A stretch of 64,000 nt of DNA from UBA1672 sp050633325 (GTDB taxonomy: Bacteria; Pseudomonadota; Alphaproteobacteria; Micavibrionales; Micavibrionaceae). This document shows, in pieces, positions 8,138 through 16,834 of the stretch; position 1 is the first letter of the stretch; each line of letters starts with the position of its first letter. The notes under the pieces are model-generated. The model ran no database searches and had not been told where the DNA came from. It saw only the letters and a list, made by a program, of their open reading frames with translations. Position numbers and translations under genes: made by a program. The stretch lies in NCBI GenBank assembly GCA_050633325.1, contig JBOEGH010000005.1, forward strand, positions 62,001-126,000, given 5' to 3'.

Positions 8138-8731
8138 AATCACCCCTAATTATTTATATTCACCACACCCGTAACAGCCACCTAATCATTGTTTACATAA
8201 CAACCGATGGTGTTGCGAAACCGATATTAGCCTTTAAATCATAAATTAGCAAATGCACATCAATATAAGCATAATCAAATACATCGCAAAACAGTATGAG
8301 TTCAAATCATCAAGAAAATAAAATCAATATAATACAATAGAATGCCGATTAAACTACATTAAGAAACTGATTTACAATCACTAAAACCTAAAAAAAAAGA
8401 AACCTTAAATCACAACCATGGTAAAAGTAAAAAAAATTACGACTAAGAAGAAATAATATGCTATATATAAAAGTTCTGAAATGGTGACTATATATCACCT
8501 AAATAGTATAAATAATTACATTATTTACTGCTTGTAAAATACACGCATTTATAAATGCAAAAACCTCTGAGTACATAATTAAGAGTAATCACTGGGTATA
8601 AAAACGCTTGGGAAGCATTTTATGAACGGCTGATTGCTGTAAAGGATAAAACTACTCACAATATTACGTACATATACACTCGCGTAATATAAAACAACTA
8701 ACCTATGAGATAATCTAGTAAGAAAGACATC
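8138..8731. other. 594-base AT-rich intergenic region between rimK and a chemoreceptor gene
   Basis: This gap between divergent genes is the longest in the window and has no credible gene. It contains GGTGA...TCACC arms at 8483-8487 and 8495-8499, a three-base-loop hairpin GCTT/AAGC at 8606-8616, and a perfect eight-base inverted repeat just before the chemoreceptor gene (listed separately). I could not match it to a known riboswitch. It must contain the promoters of both neighbours, but no clear -35/-10 pair stands out. Confidence 0.5.
8661..8690. repeat. Inverted repeat upstream of the chemoreceptor gene
   Basis: ATATTACG (8661-8668) and CGTAATAT (8683-8690) are perfect reverse complements with a 14-base spacer. 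The repeat ends 41 bases before the ATG at 8732. It could be an operator or an mRNA stem. No protein can be assigned. Confidence 0.4.
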
Positions 8732-10843
8732 ATGAAAAATTTATTAAAATCACTCAATATTAAGCAACGCTTATTTGCAGGTTACACAATCTTAGTTTTG
8801 TTTTTAACGTTATCAGTAGCTACAACGATATATGAAGTAAAAATAATAAAACATGATACAGATCATATTGTTGATCTTTTAATTCCCTCATCACAATCAA
8901 GCACATTAATAGTTTCAAAAATTGAAGAATCGCTTGCAAATCTTCGCGGTTATATGATGACCGGAGATAAAAAATTCAAAAGTAAGCGCTCTCATGATTG
9001 GGATAATATACACAAGCTAACAGAAGAAATTGATGAACTTGCAACACATTGGGATTACCAAAAAGAAAGAGATCACTGGGAAGAGTTCAAACATAATTTA
9101 CATGATATTGAGATCGCTCAGGAAAAAGTTGAAAGCATATCCCACTCCGCTGACGAAATGCCTGCAAACAAAATACTGGAACAACAAGCCACACCTATGG
9201 CTGTTACAATGATCAAGTCTCTCAGCAAAATGATTGATGCAGAACTATCAATTACAGAAAGCACCCCTGAACGTAAGCAAATATTAGGCATGATGGCTGA
9301 CACTCGTGGAACATTAGGTCTGGGTCTCGCCAATATTCGCGCATTCCTTTTAACCGGAGACAAAAAATTTGAAAATAACTTCAACAACATTTGGGCAAAA
9401 AATGAAAAGAGGTTCAACGACCTCTCCAAAAAGACATATTTATTAAACCCTACTCAAAGGTCTGCATATAAATCCTTGAAAGAAACAAGGGCAAAATTTG
9501 TAGAACTACCTGCCCAAATGTTCGCAATTAGAAACTCTGAAAAATGGAACATTGCTAACTACACACTAAAAGAAGAGATAGAGCCAAAAATTGAAGAGCT
9601 TTTAACTATCATGCTTGGAAGCTATGATGAAAATCATGAACGCCACGGTGGGATGGTAGACGATCAAAAAGCACTACTGGACAAAGATGCAGAGCACAGC
9701 GCACATGCGGCATCGGCACTATTAACCATGCAATGGACTTTACTTGCACTTGGGATAATTACAGGTGTGATTGTATCATTACTAAGTGCCAAATCTATAG
9801 TTAGCCCGATTACTGAAATAATTGCATCTATGAACATTTTGGCCAAGGGGGATACATCTGTAGATATACCCGCACTTGATCGTAAAGATGAAATTGGCGA
9901 CATTGCTCAAGCTCTGGAAGTATTCAAACAAAATAGAATAGAAGCAGACGGCCTTTTGGAAGAGCAGAAATCCCAACAAGCAGAGCAATTAGCACGTGCC
10001 GAAAAACTGGATACCCTTACCTCTGATTTTGAAATCAGCGTATCTGATCTTGTAAATGGTTTAGCAGCGGCATCAACCGAACTAAACTCTACGGCGCAAT
10101 CTATGTCAGACATATCTAAACGGGCAACAGAGCAATCAACTTCAATGTCCTCATCTTCTGAATCTACATCGCAGAATATCCAAACAGTTGCAGCGGCATC
10201 AGAGGAATTAAGTGCATCGATAAGAGAGCTAAGTCAACAGGTTCAAACAACAAGCCAATCAGCAAACACTGCGACAGCCGACGTTGACAAAGCATCAAAG
10301 CAAATCAACAATCTGCTTGCTGCCGCTGAAAAGATTGGGGACGTTGTCGGCCTGATCCAAGATATTGCCGAACAAACCAACTTACTTGCTCTAAATGCTA
10401 CAATCGAATCCGCAAGAGCAGGAGAAGCTGGTAAAGGTTTTGCCGTCGTTGCCAATGAAGTTAAAACCCTTGCTAATGAAACATCAAAAGCAACCGAGCA
10501 AATATCAGGTGAAGTACAAACGGTACAAGATGAAATAAGAAGTGCCGTCGAAGCAGTACAAAATATTGAGGAGAAAATAAACAACGTTAATACCTCTGCA
10601 TCTGCAATCGCAGCAGCAATAGAGGAACAAAATGCAACAACGACAGAAATCAACAGAAGCACGCAGATTTCTGCTACTAACATGCAAGAATTAAACAGTA
10701 ATGTTGCAAATGTTAACGAAGCCGCCCAAACGACCGGAGATGCAGCGAATGACGTATTGTCAGCCTCTAATGAATTGGGGCATCAAACAGAGACTTTAAG
10801 ACAAAAAGTAACCGAATTCCTACAACAGGTGAAGCAAGCATAA
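8732..10843 (+). CDS. Methyl-accepting chemotaxis protein with duplicated helical sensor module
   Basis: 703 residues. TM1 is about 14-32, a periplasmic helical sensor runs 33-332, TM2 is about 334-352, then HAMP (352-405) and the coiled-coil signalling domain. The conserved hairpin tip (EQTNLLALNATIESARAGEAGKGF) lies at 547-570. The sensor appears to be two copies of one four-helix unit: LANLRGYMMTGDKKF at 68-82 recurs as LANIRAFLLTGDKKF at 199-213, each with hydrophobic heptads. This resembles CHASE3/HBM-like bimodular sensors. The ligand cannot be told. There is no C-terminal CheR-tethering pentapeptide. It is monocistronic, with a strong terminator after it, and no che genes occur in the window. 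Confidence 0.92.
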   Translation: MKNLLKSLNIKQRLFAGYTILVLFLTLSVATTIYEVKIIKHDTDHIVDLLIPSSQSSTLIVSKIEESLANLRGYMMTGDKKFKSKRSHDWDNIHKLTEEIDELATHWDYQKERDHWEEFKHNLHDIEIAQEKVESISHSADEMPANKILEQQATPMAVTMIKSLSKMIDAELSITESTPERKQILGMMADTRGTLGLGLANIRAFLLTGDKKFENNFNNIWAKNEKRFNDLSKKTYLLNPTQRSAYKSLKETRAKFVELPAQMFAIRNSEKWNIANYTLKEEIEPKIEELLTIMLGSYDENHERHGGMVDDQKALLDKDAEHSAHAASALLTMQWTLLALGIITGVIVSLLSAKSIVSPITEIIASMNILAKGDTSVDIPALDRKDEIGDIAQALEVFKQNRIEADGLLEEQKSQQAEQLARAEKLDTLTSDFEISVSDLVNGLAAASTELNSTAQSMSDISKRATEQSTSMSSSSESTSQNIQTVAAASEELSASIRELSQQVQTTSQSANTATADVDKASKQINNLLAAAEKIGDVVGLIQDIAEQTNLLALNATIESARAGEAGKGFAVVANEVKTLANETSKATEQISGEVQTVQDEIRSAVEAVQNIEEKINNVNTSASAIAAAIEEQNATTTEINRSTQISATNMQELNSNVANVNEAAQTTGDAANDVLSASNELGHQTETLRQKVTEFLQQVKQA

Positions 10844-10878
10844 TAATTATAAAGCAAAGATAGCTCCATAAAATCAGT

Positions 10879-10910
10879 AAAATGGCGGTGGATTTTCCAT
10901 CGCCATTTTT
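10879..10910 (+). terminator. Rho-independent terminator of the chemoreceptor gene
   Basis: AAAATGGCG (10879-10887) pairs with CGCCATTTT, with inner TGG/CCA pairing and one mismatch. The stem ends in a run of T. It lies 35 bases after the stop. Confidence 0.85.
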
Positions 10911-10977
10911 ACATATCCGCACAAAATATCAGGCATAAAACCCGCAAATAAATTAAATATTTTAAGATCAAAGGAAA

Positions 10978-11068
10978 TGGAGGTGAGGATGGGATTCGAA
11001 CCCACGTAGGGCTATGAACCCTAACACGCTTTCCAAGCGTGCGCCTTAAACCACTCGGCCACCTCACC
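10978..11068 (-). tRNA. tRNA-Ser, anticodon GGA
   Basis: The acceptor arms GGTGAGG and CCTCACC pair fully, followed by a T discriminator and an encoded CCA (positions 10980-10978). The anticodon stem CACGC/GCGTG encloses the loop TTGGAAA, so the anticodon is GGA, reading UCC and UCU. A long variable arm (TAGGG/CCCTA) identifies a class II serine tRNA. The T arm contains GGTTCGAATCC. It lies between the chemoreceptor terminator and the 11215 gene, on the opposite strand to both. Confidence 0.97.
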
Positions 11069-11214
11069 AATCATTTCAACGCATATAATTAATATGCGAA
11101 TTGCAGATGGCGCAATGTAGAGTGAATTTATCAAAAGTTCAAGTCTTGCCTTTGCGAATCTTAACTTCATTGATACAATGGCCAAATATTTAATTACACC
11201 TACAGGCTTTTCAC

Positions 11215-11772
11215 ATGCGTAAATTAATATTTTTCATACTACTGATCCCGGCTATAGGCGCTTTGGGACATGATATATATATGTTTACGCAAGAGCAGGA
11301 CAAAGGTCTTCGCTTATCTGACGTTGGTGCATTATGGGATAAATATCACAAGGAAAGCCACGACCAATGGAAAGTAAAGTTAGGCGAAATAAACGAAACA
11401 ATTAATGAAATAACTCCGTTCACTGAAACGCTGGCGACAGAGGTAACAAAAGACAATAAAACAACAGAATTGGCCAATGATTCGCAAGAGAGCTACAAAC
11501 AAGGATTTACACAAACTAACGCCGCAAACAAAGAAAGTGTTACAGCCCCACTACAACAAAAAAACATAATACGCAAAGAGGCCAGCAGCATACAAAAAGC
11601 AGTAGGATTTATATTAGAACAAACCGCAATATTTGTTTTCTTAGGTTTTGCAGGGTTTATGTTTTTAATTAGCGAATTTTTCTGCCGTATATTCTCGGCA
11701 AAAACAAAAATTGATGATATGGGGCGTCCAAAACAAAAAGGCGGTAAATTAAAGAAATACGGGCGCAAATAA
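11215..11772 (+). CDS. Membrane protein of unknown function
   Basis: 185 residues, no recognised family. It has an N-terminal hydrophobic segment (about 3-22, signal or anchor). A hydrophilic region follows, with GLRLSDVGALWDKYHKES and a Ser/Thr/Asn/Gln-rich linker. A second membrane span lies at about 139-158 (TAIFVFLGFAGFMFLI), then a strongly basic tail (KQKGGKLKKYGRK). The predicted topology puts the linker in the periplasm and the basic tail in the cytoplasm. Sense-strand codon use resembles the neighbours, so I take it as a real gene. It converges with the esterase gene. Confidence 0.65.
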   Translation: MRKLIFFILLIPAIGALGHDIYMFTQEQDKGLRLSDVGALWDKYHKESHDQWKVKLGEINETINEITPFTETLATEVTKDNKTTELANDSQESYKQGFTQTNAANKESVTAPLQQKNIIRKEASSIQKAVGFILEQTAIFVFLGFAGFMFLISEFFCRIFSAKTKIDDMGRPKQKGGKLKKYGRK

Positions 11773-11815
11773 TTTCACGCGCTTTACACTTTGTAATGAG
11801 GACATAAAGCCCCCA

Positions 11816-12571
11816 TCAAACCATTTCTTTAATTGCATTATATATAATCTCAAGATCTTCGTCTCTCGACAATCTATGATCTCCGTCATCAATTAAATGC
11901 ACCTTCGTCTCTCTACCTTTAAAGCATTCTTTAATCTTCAATGCTTTTTCCCATGGAACATCAGCATCCAGTTTCCCCTGTATAATAGTCAAAGGACATG
12001 AAATATCATACTCACCATGGAGAACACTTTGCTCACTCCCATCTTCTAACAATCTTTGCGTGAATATATATGGATCATCACCATAATCATTGGGCACTTC
12101 CAAACGTCCTAAACGTTCAAGCATCTCTACTTCAGCCTGCCCCATTTTATTCTCTATATCTTTTGTAAAATCAGGAGCAGCAGCAATCCCGACCACCCCC
12201 TTTATTTTTGATGGGTTATCAATAAGCAAACGGAGAGAAATCCATCCCCCCATAGAGGACCCGACCAGAACAACTTCTTTAGATGTAACAACATTATCCA
12301 ATATATATTGCGCATCCATTTTCCACGAACCTATTGTACCATCAACAAATTCACCGTCGGAAAACCCATGTCCTGAATAATCAAAACGAACAAATTCACA
12401 ACCACTTGCAACACACTTATCCTGTAAATACATTGCTTTTGTACCCATCATGTCGGATTTAAAACCACCTAAAAACATAACAGCAGGAGTTTCATAATTA
12501 TCTGATGAAGGTGCTATACGAACATACGCCAAACGATTTTCATCGGACTTGGGAAAATAAGAAACGCTCAT
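11816..12571 (-). CDS. Alpha/beta-hydrolase, ABHD10-like
   Basis: 251 residues, cytosolic, with no signal peptide. The nucleophile elbow is VGSSMGG with Ser106. The acid is probably the Asp in GKLDADVPW, and the histidine is in DDGDHRLSRDED. The N-terminal part (FLGGFKSDMMGTKA, then RFDYSGHGFSDGEF) matches the ABHD10 group of carboxylesterases and acyl-protein thioesterases, common in alphaproteobacteria. The substrate is unknown. It is read alone, convergent with the gene before it and divergent from the glycosyltransferase pair after it. Confidence 0.82.
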   Translation of the reverse strand: MSVSYFPKSDENRLAYVRIAPSSDNYETPAVMFLGGFKSDMMGTKAMYLQDKCVASGCEFVRFDYSGHGFSDGEFVDGTIGSWKMDAQYILDNVVTSKEVVLVGSSMGGWISLRLLIDNPSKIKGVVGIAAAPDFTKDIENKMGQAEVEMLERLGRLEVPNDYGDDPYIFTQRLLEDGSEQSVLHGEYDISCPLTIIQGKLDADVPWEKALKIKECFKGRETKVHLIDDGDHRLSRDEDLEIIYNAIKEMV

Positions 12572-12686
12572 ACAAAAACCTTAATCAAATTATTAAAAAA
12601 CCACTCTATATCAAGGATAGTATTTTAATACATAAATATTTACGAAAACACTTCCCAGAAACATAAAATGTCATTATTTTAATCTC

Positions 12687-13904
12687 ATGACAATAGATCC
12701 AAACCAACCCGTTATTATGCAAGTAATCCCCGAACTAGGCGCAGGCGGTGCCGAGCAAGGGTGTATTGACATGGCATCCGAAATTGTCAAAGCCGGAGCA
12801 CGGGCAATCGTTGTATCTAATGGTGGATATCGTGTATCAGAACTTGCACGAGCAGGCGCCACACATATTGACCTACCGGTGCACAGCAAAAATCCGGTCA
12901 TAATGTGGAAAAACGTTGCCACCTTAAGAAAGCTAATAAAACAACATAATGTAGGGATAGTTCATGCACGCAGTCGCGCCCCAGCATGGAGCGCTTGGCG
13001 CGCATGCAAAGGAACTGATGCACATTTTTTAACTACCTGCCATGCCCCATATAACATAAACGGCGAAGCAAAAAGGCTTTATAATGGATCTATCGCGCAG
13101 GGTGAGTTAATTATTGCAATATCTAATTATGTCGCACAATATTTACAAGATAACTACGATGTTGAGCCGGAACGTATCAGAACAATACATCGCGGAATAC
13201 CGATAGAGCGCTTTCACCCTACCGCTGTGACAGCAGAACGGATGATTGATCTGGCAACACAATGGCGCATACCTGATGGTGCAAACATAATCATGCTTCC
13301 CGGGCGGGTTACAAGGTGGAAAGGCCACCATATCCTGATTGAAGCAATGGCAAAACTGAAGAGAAAAGACGTCTTTTGCGTTATCATCGGGTCAGACCAA
13401 GGACGTAAAGAGTACAGACAAGAATTAGATCAGTTTATCGAAGAACATGATTTAGGAAGCCAAACACGCATAATCGATCAATGCCATGATATGCCCGCAG
13501 CATACATGCTCTCAACTGTCGTCGTATCCGCATCTACTGATCCGGAAGGATTCGGAAGAATACCTGTGGAAGCACAAGCAATGGGACGACCTATAATTGC
13601 CAGTGACCACGGCGGTGCGCAAGAAACAATATTGCGCGGTGAAACTGGATGGCATGTTCCCCCATCTGACCCAGATGCCTTGGCTCAGGCCATACAAGAA
13701 GCCTTAGCTCTTGACCCATCGCAACGCGCTATTCTAGCGACCAGATCAATGGCACATGTCGCAGCACACTTTACCAAGGACATAATGGCAGAAAAAACTC
13801 TTGGCGTTTATGCAGAAATCCTAAAAAGCTCGATGAAAACCGCAAAAACCGACCCATTTACAAAATCTCAAGATAGAGACAAACAACAAAATGCCGCTGA
13901 GTGA
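12687..13904 (+). CDS. Glycosyltransferase family 4 (GT-B)
   Basis: 405 residues. The N-terminal Rossmann half has the glycine-rich loop PELGAGGAEQG. The C-terminal nucleotide-sugar half has LPGRVTRWKGH and the family-4 E-x7-E region (STDPEGFGRIPVEAQAMG), with the donor-binding glutamates in PEGFGRIPVE. It probably acts on lipopolysaccharide core or another surface glycan at the cytoplasmic face of the inner membrane. Acceptor and sugar cannot be inferred. It overlaps the following heptosyltransferase-like gene by 14 bases, so the two form an operon. Confidence 0.88.
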   Translation: MTIDPNQPVIMQVIPELGAGGAEQGCIDMASEIVKAGARAIVVSNGGYRVSELARAGATHIDLPVHSKNPVIMWKNVATLRKLIKQHNVGIVHARSRAPAWSAWRACKGTDAHFLTTCHAPYNINGEAKRLYNGSIAQGELIIAISNYVAQYLQDNYDVEPERIRTIHRGIPIERFHPTAVTAERMIDLATQWRIPDGANIIMLPGRVTRWKGHHILIEAMAKLKRKDVFCVIIGSDQGRKEYRQELDQFIEEHDLGSQTRIIDQCHDMPAAYMLSTVVVSASTDPEGFGRIPVEAQAMGRPIIASDHGGAQETILRGETGWHVPPSDPDALAQAIQEALALDPSQRAILATRSMAHVAAHFTKDIMAEKTLGVYAEILKSSMKTAKTDPFTKSQDRDKQQNAAE

Positions 13905-14856
13905 TACACAGAAAACCGAAGATAAAGAACGCATACTGGTTATTAAACTTAGCGCTTTAGGGGATTTCATTCAGGCTCTTGGTCCTATGGCAGCAATAAG
14001 AAATCATCACCCTAACGCGCATATCACGCTCTTAACTACGCCTATGTTTAAATCATTCGGTGAAAAATGTGGTTATTTCGATACAGTAACAATAGATAAA
14101 AGACCAAATACATTTGACATATCAGGATGGATTAAATTACGCAAAAATCTGGTGAATGGTCAATATTATCGGATATACGACCTACAGAACAACGATCGCA
14201 CATCATTTTATTTTAAACTGTTACCCAAAAATAAAAAACCTGAATGGGTGGGTATCGCAAAAGGCGCATCCCACAGAAACACATCCCCAAAACGAACCTC
14301 CGGAAACGCATTTGAAGGGCACAAACAAACATTAAATCTGGCAGGAATAAATGATGTTACAATAGACAAACTGGCATGGGTAAAAGAAGATCTAACCCAT
14401 ATGGGTTTAAAGCCGCCATATGTATTATTCGTACCAGGATCAGCGCCACAACACCCAAACAAACGTTGGCCATATAAAAAATATGCTCAACTTGCAAAAC
14501 AATTAATTCAAAACAATTACCAAGTAGTAATAATTGGAACTGACGCAGAAAAAGACATAACTAACGCGATAGAAGAAATATGTCCCGAGGTTCTAAATTT
14601 AACCGGTAAGACATCTTTATTTGAAATAGCTGCCCTTGCTCATTCCGCAGATGGAGCAATAGGAAATGATACCGGACCGATGCACATGATTGGCCCCACA
14701 GGATGCCCAAGCCTCGTCATATTTTCAGAAAACAGTAACCCAAAAAAACATGCACCAAATGGTGATAATGTTCACACTATACAAAAGAAGAGACTGGAAG
14801 ACCTTGAAAACGATAAAGTATTTGAAAGTCTCAAGGAAATAATGAGAATCAAATAA
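13891..14856 (+). CDS. Glycosyltransferase family 9 (ADP-heptose:LPS heptosyltransferase-like)
   Basis: 321 residues. The N-terminal loop KLSALGDFIQALGPMAAI and the C-terminal motifs FVPGSAPQHPNKRWP and IGNDTGPMHM are those of GT9 enzymes (WaaC/WaaF type), which add heptose to lipid A-core in the inner leaflet. The start ATG 13891 lies within the 3' end of the GT4 gene, a translationally coupled overlap. A close paralogue role such as core extension is possible. It converges with the ArsR gene. Confidence 0.88.
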   Translation: MPLSDTQKTEDKERILVIKLSALGDFIQALGPMAAIRNHHPNAHITLLTTPMFKSFGEKCGYFDTVTIDKRPNTFDISGWIKLRKNLVNGQYYRIYDLQNNDRTSFYFKLLPKNKKPEWVGIAKGASHRNTSPKRTSGNAFEGHKQTLNLAGINDVTIDKLAWVKEDLTHMGLKPPYVLFVPGSAPQHPNKRWPYKKYAQLAKQLIQNNYQVVIIGTDAEKDITNAIEEICPEVLNLTGKTSLFEIAALAHSADGAIGNDTGPMHMIGPTGCPSLVIFSENSNPKKHAPNGDNVHTIQKKRLEDLENDKVFESLKEIMRIK

Positions 14857-14870
14857 CTATGGCAGGTAAA

Positions 14871-15194
14871 TCAATCTTTGCCAGAGCCATAAACAGAACA
14901 CAGACATGTCATTAAATGACCAACGGCATCATCACATAATGAATAATATATAGTTTGCGCACTACGTCTTGTAGAAACAAGGTTGTCCTCTCTTAACCTT
15001 GCCAAATGTTGTGATAATGCAGATTGGCTAAGACCAACAATCTCCTCCAACTCCCCCACATTTCTTTCACTCTTATGCAGGGCGCACACAATTAACAACC
15101 TCTTCTCATTAGACAAAGCCTTAAGTAATTTAGCCGCATCACCAGCATTACTTTCTATTGCATCTACATCCATCTTGAGAACGATACCCCCCAT
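14871..15194 (-). CDS. ArsR/SmtB-family winged-helix regulator, BigR/SqrR-like
   Basis: 107 residues. The winged helix is typical: KLLKALSNEKRLLIVCAL, then GELEEIVGLSQSALSQHLARLRED and STRRSAQTIYYSL. The sequence is nearest to the sulfide/persulfide sensors BigR and SqrR, which use two cysteines. Here one is in the expected place (Cys37 in LLIVCAL). Near the C-terminus the cysteines are Cys97 and Cys99, with glycine (VYGSG) at the position I would expect for the second redox cysteine. The start could be ATG 15194 or ATG 15173; neither has a good ribosome-binding site. Its target is not obvious: the next gene in its direction is convergent, and the upstream neighbour is a dehydrogenase on the same strand. 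Confidence 0.85.
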   Translation of the reverse strand: MGGIVLKMDVDAIESNAGDAAKLLKALSNEKRLLIVCALHKSERNVGELEEIVGLSQSALSQHLARLREDNLVSTRRSAQTIYYSLCDDAVGHLMTCLCSVYGSGKD

Positions 15195-15279
15195 TAATTA
15201 CATATCAAATAAAACTACATACTATCATATACAAAATGAAACTATACTTATTCAACTATAAATCAAGTGGAATCTTTTA

Positions 15280-16071
15280 TTATTCAACCTCAGTAGGTTT
15301 ATCCGGGGAAAAAGATAATAAAAACTGCGCCATAAAATCCGGAATAACCATGAAAAACCATGCCATAATCCCAGAAATAAAAGGAAAAACAATACGACCT
15401 TTATTCTTATGCAAGCCTTTAGCAATTATTTTTGCCGCTTTATCGGTTTCCATCAAAAAGGGCATCGGAAAATCATTACATGCCGTTATTCTCGAACGAA
15501 CAAAACCCGGACAAACAACATTAACGCAAATACCAGAACTTTTCAAAACACCGCGCAATGACTCACCATAAACTTTCACAGCCGCCTTAGAACCACAATA
15601 AGCAGGAGCACCAGGCCAACCGCGATAACCGGCTAATGAACTCATCAAAACAATTTGGCCACTTTTGCGCACCAACATCCGGCTTTGAACCGGCTCTATC
15701 GTATTAATAACACCATTTAAATTAACATCAAAAACGCGCCTTACCTGTTCAGGGTCTTCACCGATAAGAACCCCTCCAGTACCCGCAGAAATTCCTGCAT
15801 TAGCAATAACCATATCAATAGGATATTTATCATCAAACCCTAACAACCAATCTTCCATCACTTTACGATCGGTAACATCGATAACACGTGAAACAACAAC
15901 AGCCCCTTTACCTCTACAAGTATCAGCAACGCTATCAAGGCGTTCTTTATCGCGCCCGGTTATACCAAGAACCACATCAGCACCAGAATAATATTTTGCC
16001 AAAGATTTACCAATACCACTTGATGCACCCGTAATTATGATCACTCTTTTTTTCGTTTTATGTGCACTCAT
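15280..16071 (-). CDS. Short-chain dehydrogenase/reductase (SDR)
   Basis: 263 residues. Cofactor loop TGASSGIG, NAG motif (VIANAG), catalytic Ser in LMSSLAG and YCGSK (Tyr-x3-Lys) are all present. The C-terminal 50 residues carry a hydrophobic stretch (GIMAWFFMVIPDFMAQFLL) that may anchor it to the membrane, as in several lipid-active SDRs. Substrate unknown. It is divergent from gmk with a 55-base gap to the gmk frame. Confidence 0.88.
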   Translation of the reverse strand: MSAHKTKKRVIIITGASSGIGKSLAKYYSGADVVLGITGRDKERLDSVADTCRGKGAVVVSRVIDVTDRKVMEDWLLGFDDKYPIDMVIANAGISAGTGGVLIGEDPEQVRRVFDVNLNGVINTIEPVQSRMLVRKSGQIVLMSSLAGYRGWPGAPAYCGSKAAVKVYGESLRGVLKSSGICVNVVCPGFVRSRITACNDFPMPFLMETDKAAKIIAKGLHKNKGRIVFPFISGIMAWFFMVIPDFMAQFLLSFSPDKPTEVE

Positions 16072-16165
16072 TTCAATACTTTACCATTTTCAAATTGCGA
16101 TTATTCTATTCTATGTTTAGTTTAGAATGATAAAAAGAATAATTAAAAATGACTGGAGAGTTATT

Positions 16166-16807
16166 TTGGATAAAATAGAACGCCGTGGCTTAATGTATGT
16201 AATGTCATCCCCATCAGGGGCAGGTAAAACAACAATTACGAGAGCCCTACTACGCAACAATAAAAATCTAAGCATGTCAGTGTCCGCAACTACACGCAAA
16301 AGACGGGCGGGCGAGGTTCATGCACAAGATTACTATTTTGTAGAGCCCAGCGCATTTCAAGAAATGGTTGATAATAACGAAATGTTAGAACATGCAAAGG
16401 TGTTTGATAATTACTATGGAACACCACGCGCACCCGTTGATGGTTCTCTTGCAGCAGGGGAAGACATCATTTTCGACATTGACTGGCAAGGTACTCAACA
16501 ATTGTCTGAGATAGCCAGGGAAGATCTGGTAACAGTATTCATTCTTCCACCCGCGCGTGCTGAACTGGAAAAACGCCTGCGTGATAGAGCGCGCGATACC
16601 CTAGAATCAGACAGCGATATAAGAGGCCGCATGGAAAAAGCCGCCGATGAAATGTCACATTACAGTGAATATGATTACGTTATAATAAATAATGATATTG
16701 ATGAAGCAATTGAAAAGGCACAATTAATATTAGACGCAGAACGCATAAAGAGACGTAGAATGGTTGGCCTGTCAAACTTTGTGCGTGGCTTAAAAGGCGG
16801 ACTATAA
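16166..16807 (+). CDS. gmk: Guanylate kinase
   Basis: Phosphorylates GMP to GDP in the cytoplasm. The P-loop is SSPSGAGKTT. GMP-binding residues sit in SVSATTRKRRAGEVHAQDYYFV, and the lid is RLRDRARDTLES. I chose the TTG at 16166: GGAGAG at 16155-16160 is correctly spaced, and the protein then begins MDKIERRGLMYV, as in other alphaproteobacteria, with 213 residues. The upstream ATG at 16127 would add 13 unconserved residues. It converges with rsmA. Confidence 0.93.
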   Translation: MDKIERRGLMYVMSSPSGAGKTTITRALLRNNKNLSMSVSATTRKRRAGEVHAQDYYFVEPSAFQEMVDNNEMLEHAKVFDNYYGTPRAPVDGSLAAGEDIIFDIDWQGTQQLSEIAREDLVTVFILPPARAELEKRLRDRARDTLESDSDIRGRMEKAADEMSHYSEYDYVIINNDIDEAIEKAQLILDAERIKRRRMVGLSNFVRGLKGGL

Positions 16808-16834
16808 CAACAAATTAAAGAGCATATTGGCAAT

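Noticed and set aside
8349..8362. TTAA-N6-TTAA, close to the CtrA box
   Set aside because: CtrA sites need a spacer of seven; this is six, in very AT-rich DNA.
8418..8456. Short lysine-rich frame (MVKVKKITTKKK) in the gap before the chemoreceptor gene
   Set aside because: Only 12 residues, no ribosome-binding site, and poly-A-rich DNA makes such frames by chance.
8540..8731. Possible c-di-GMP riboswitch upstream of the chemoreceptor gene
   Set aside because: I could not find the conserved core of GEMM-I or GEMM-II in the sequence.
10243..10683. Long antisense frame within the chemoreceptor gene
   Set aside because: Mirror of the repetitive Ala/Ser/Thr coiled coil; composition follows from the sense gene.
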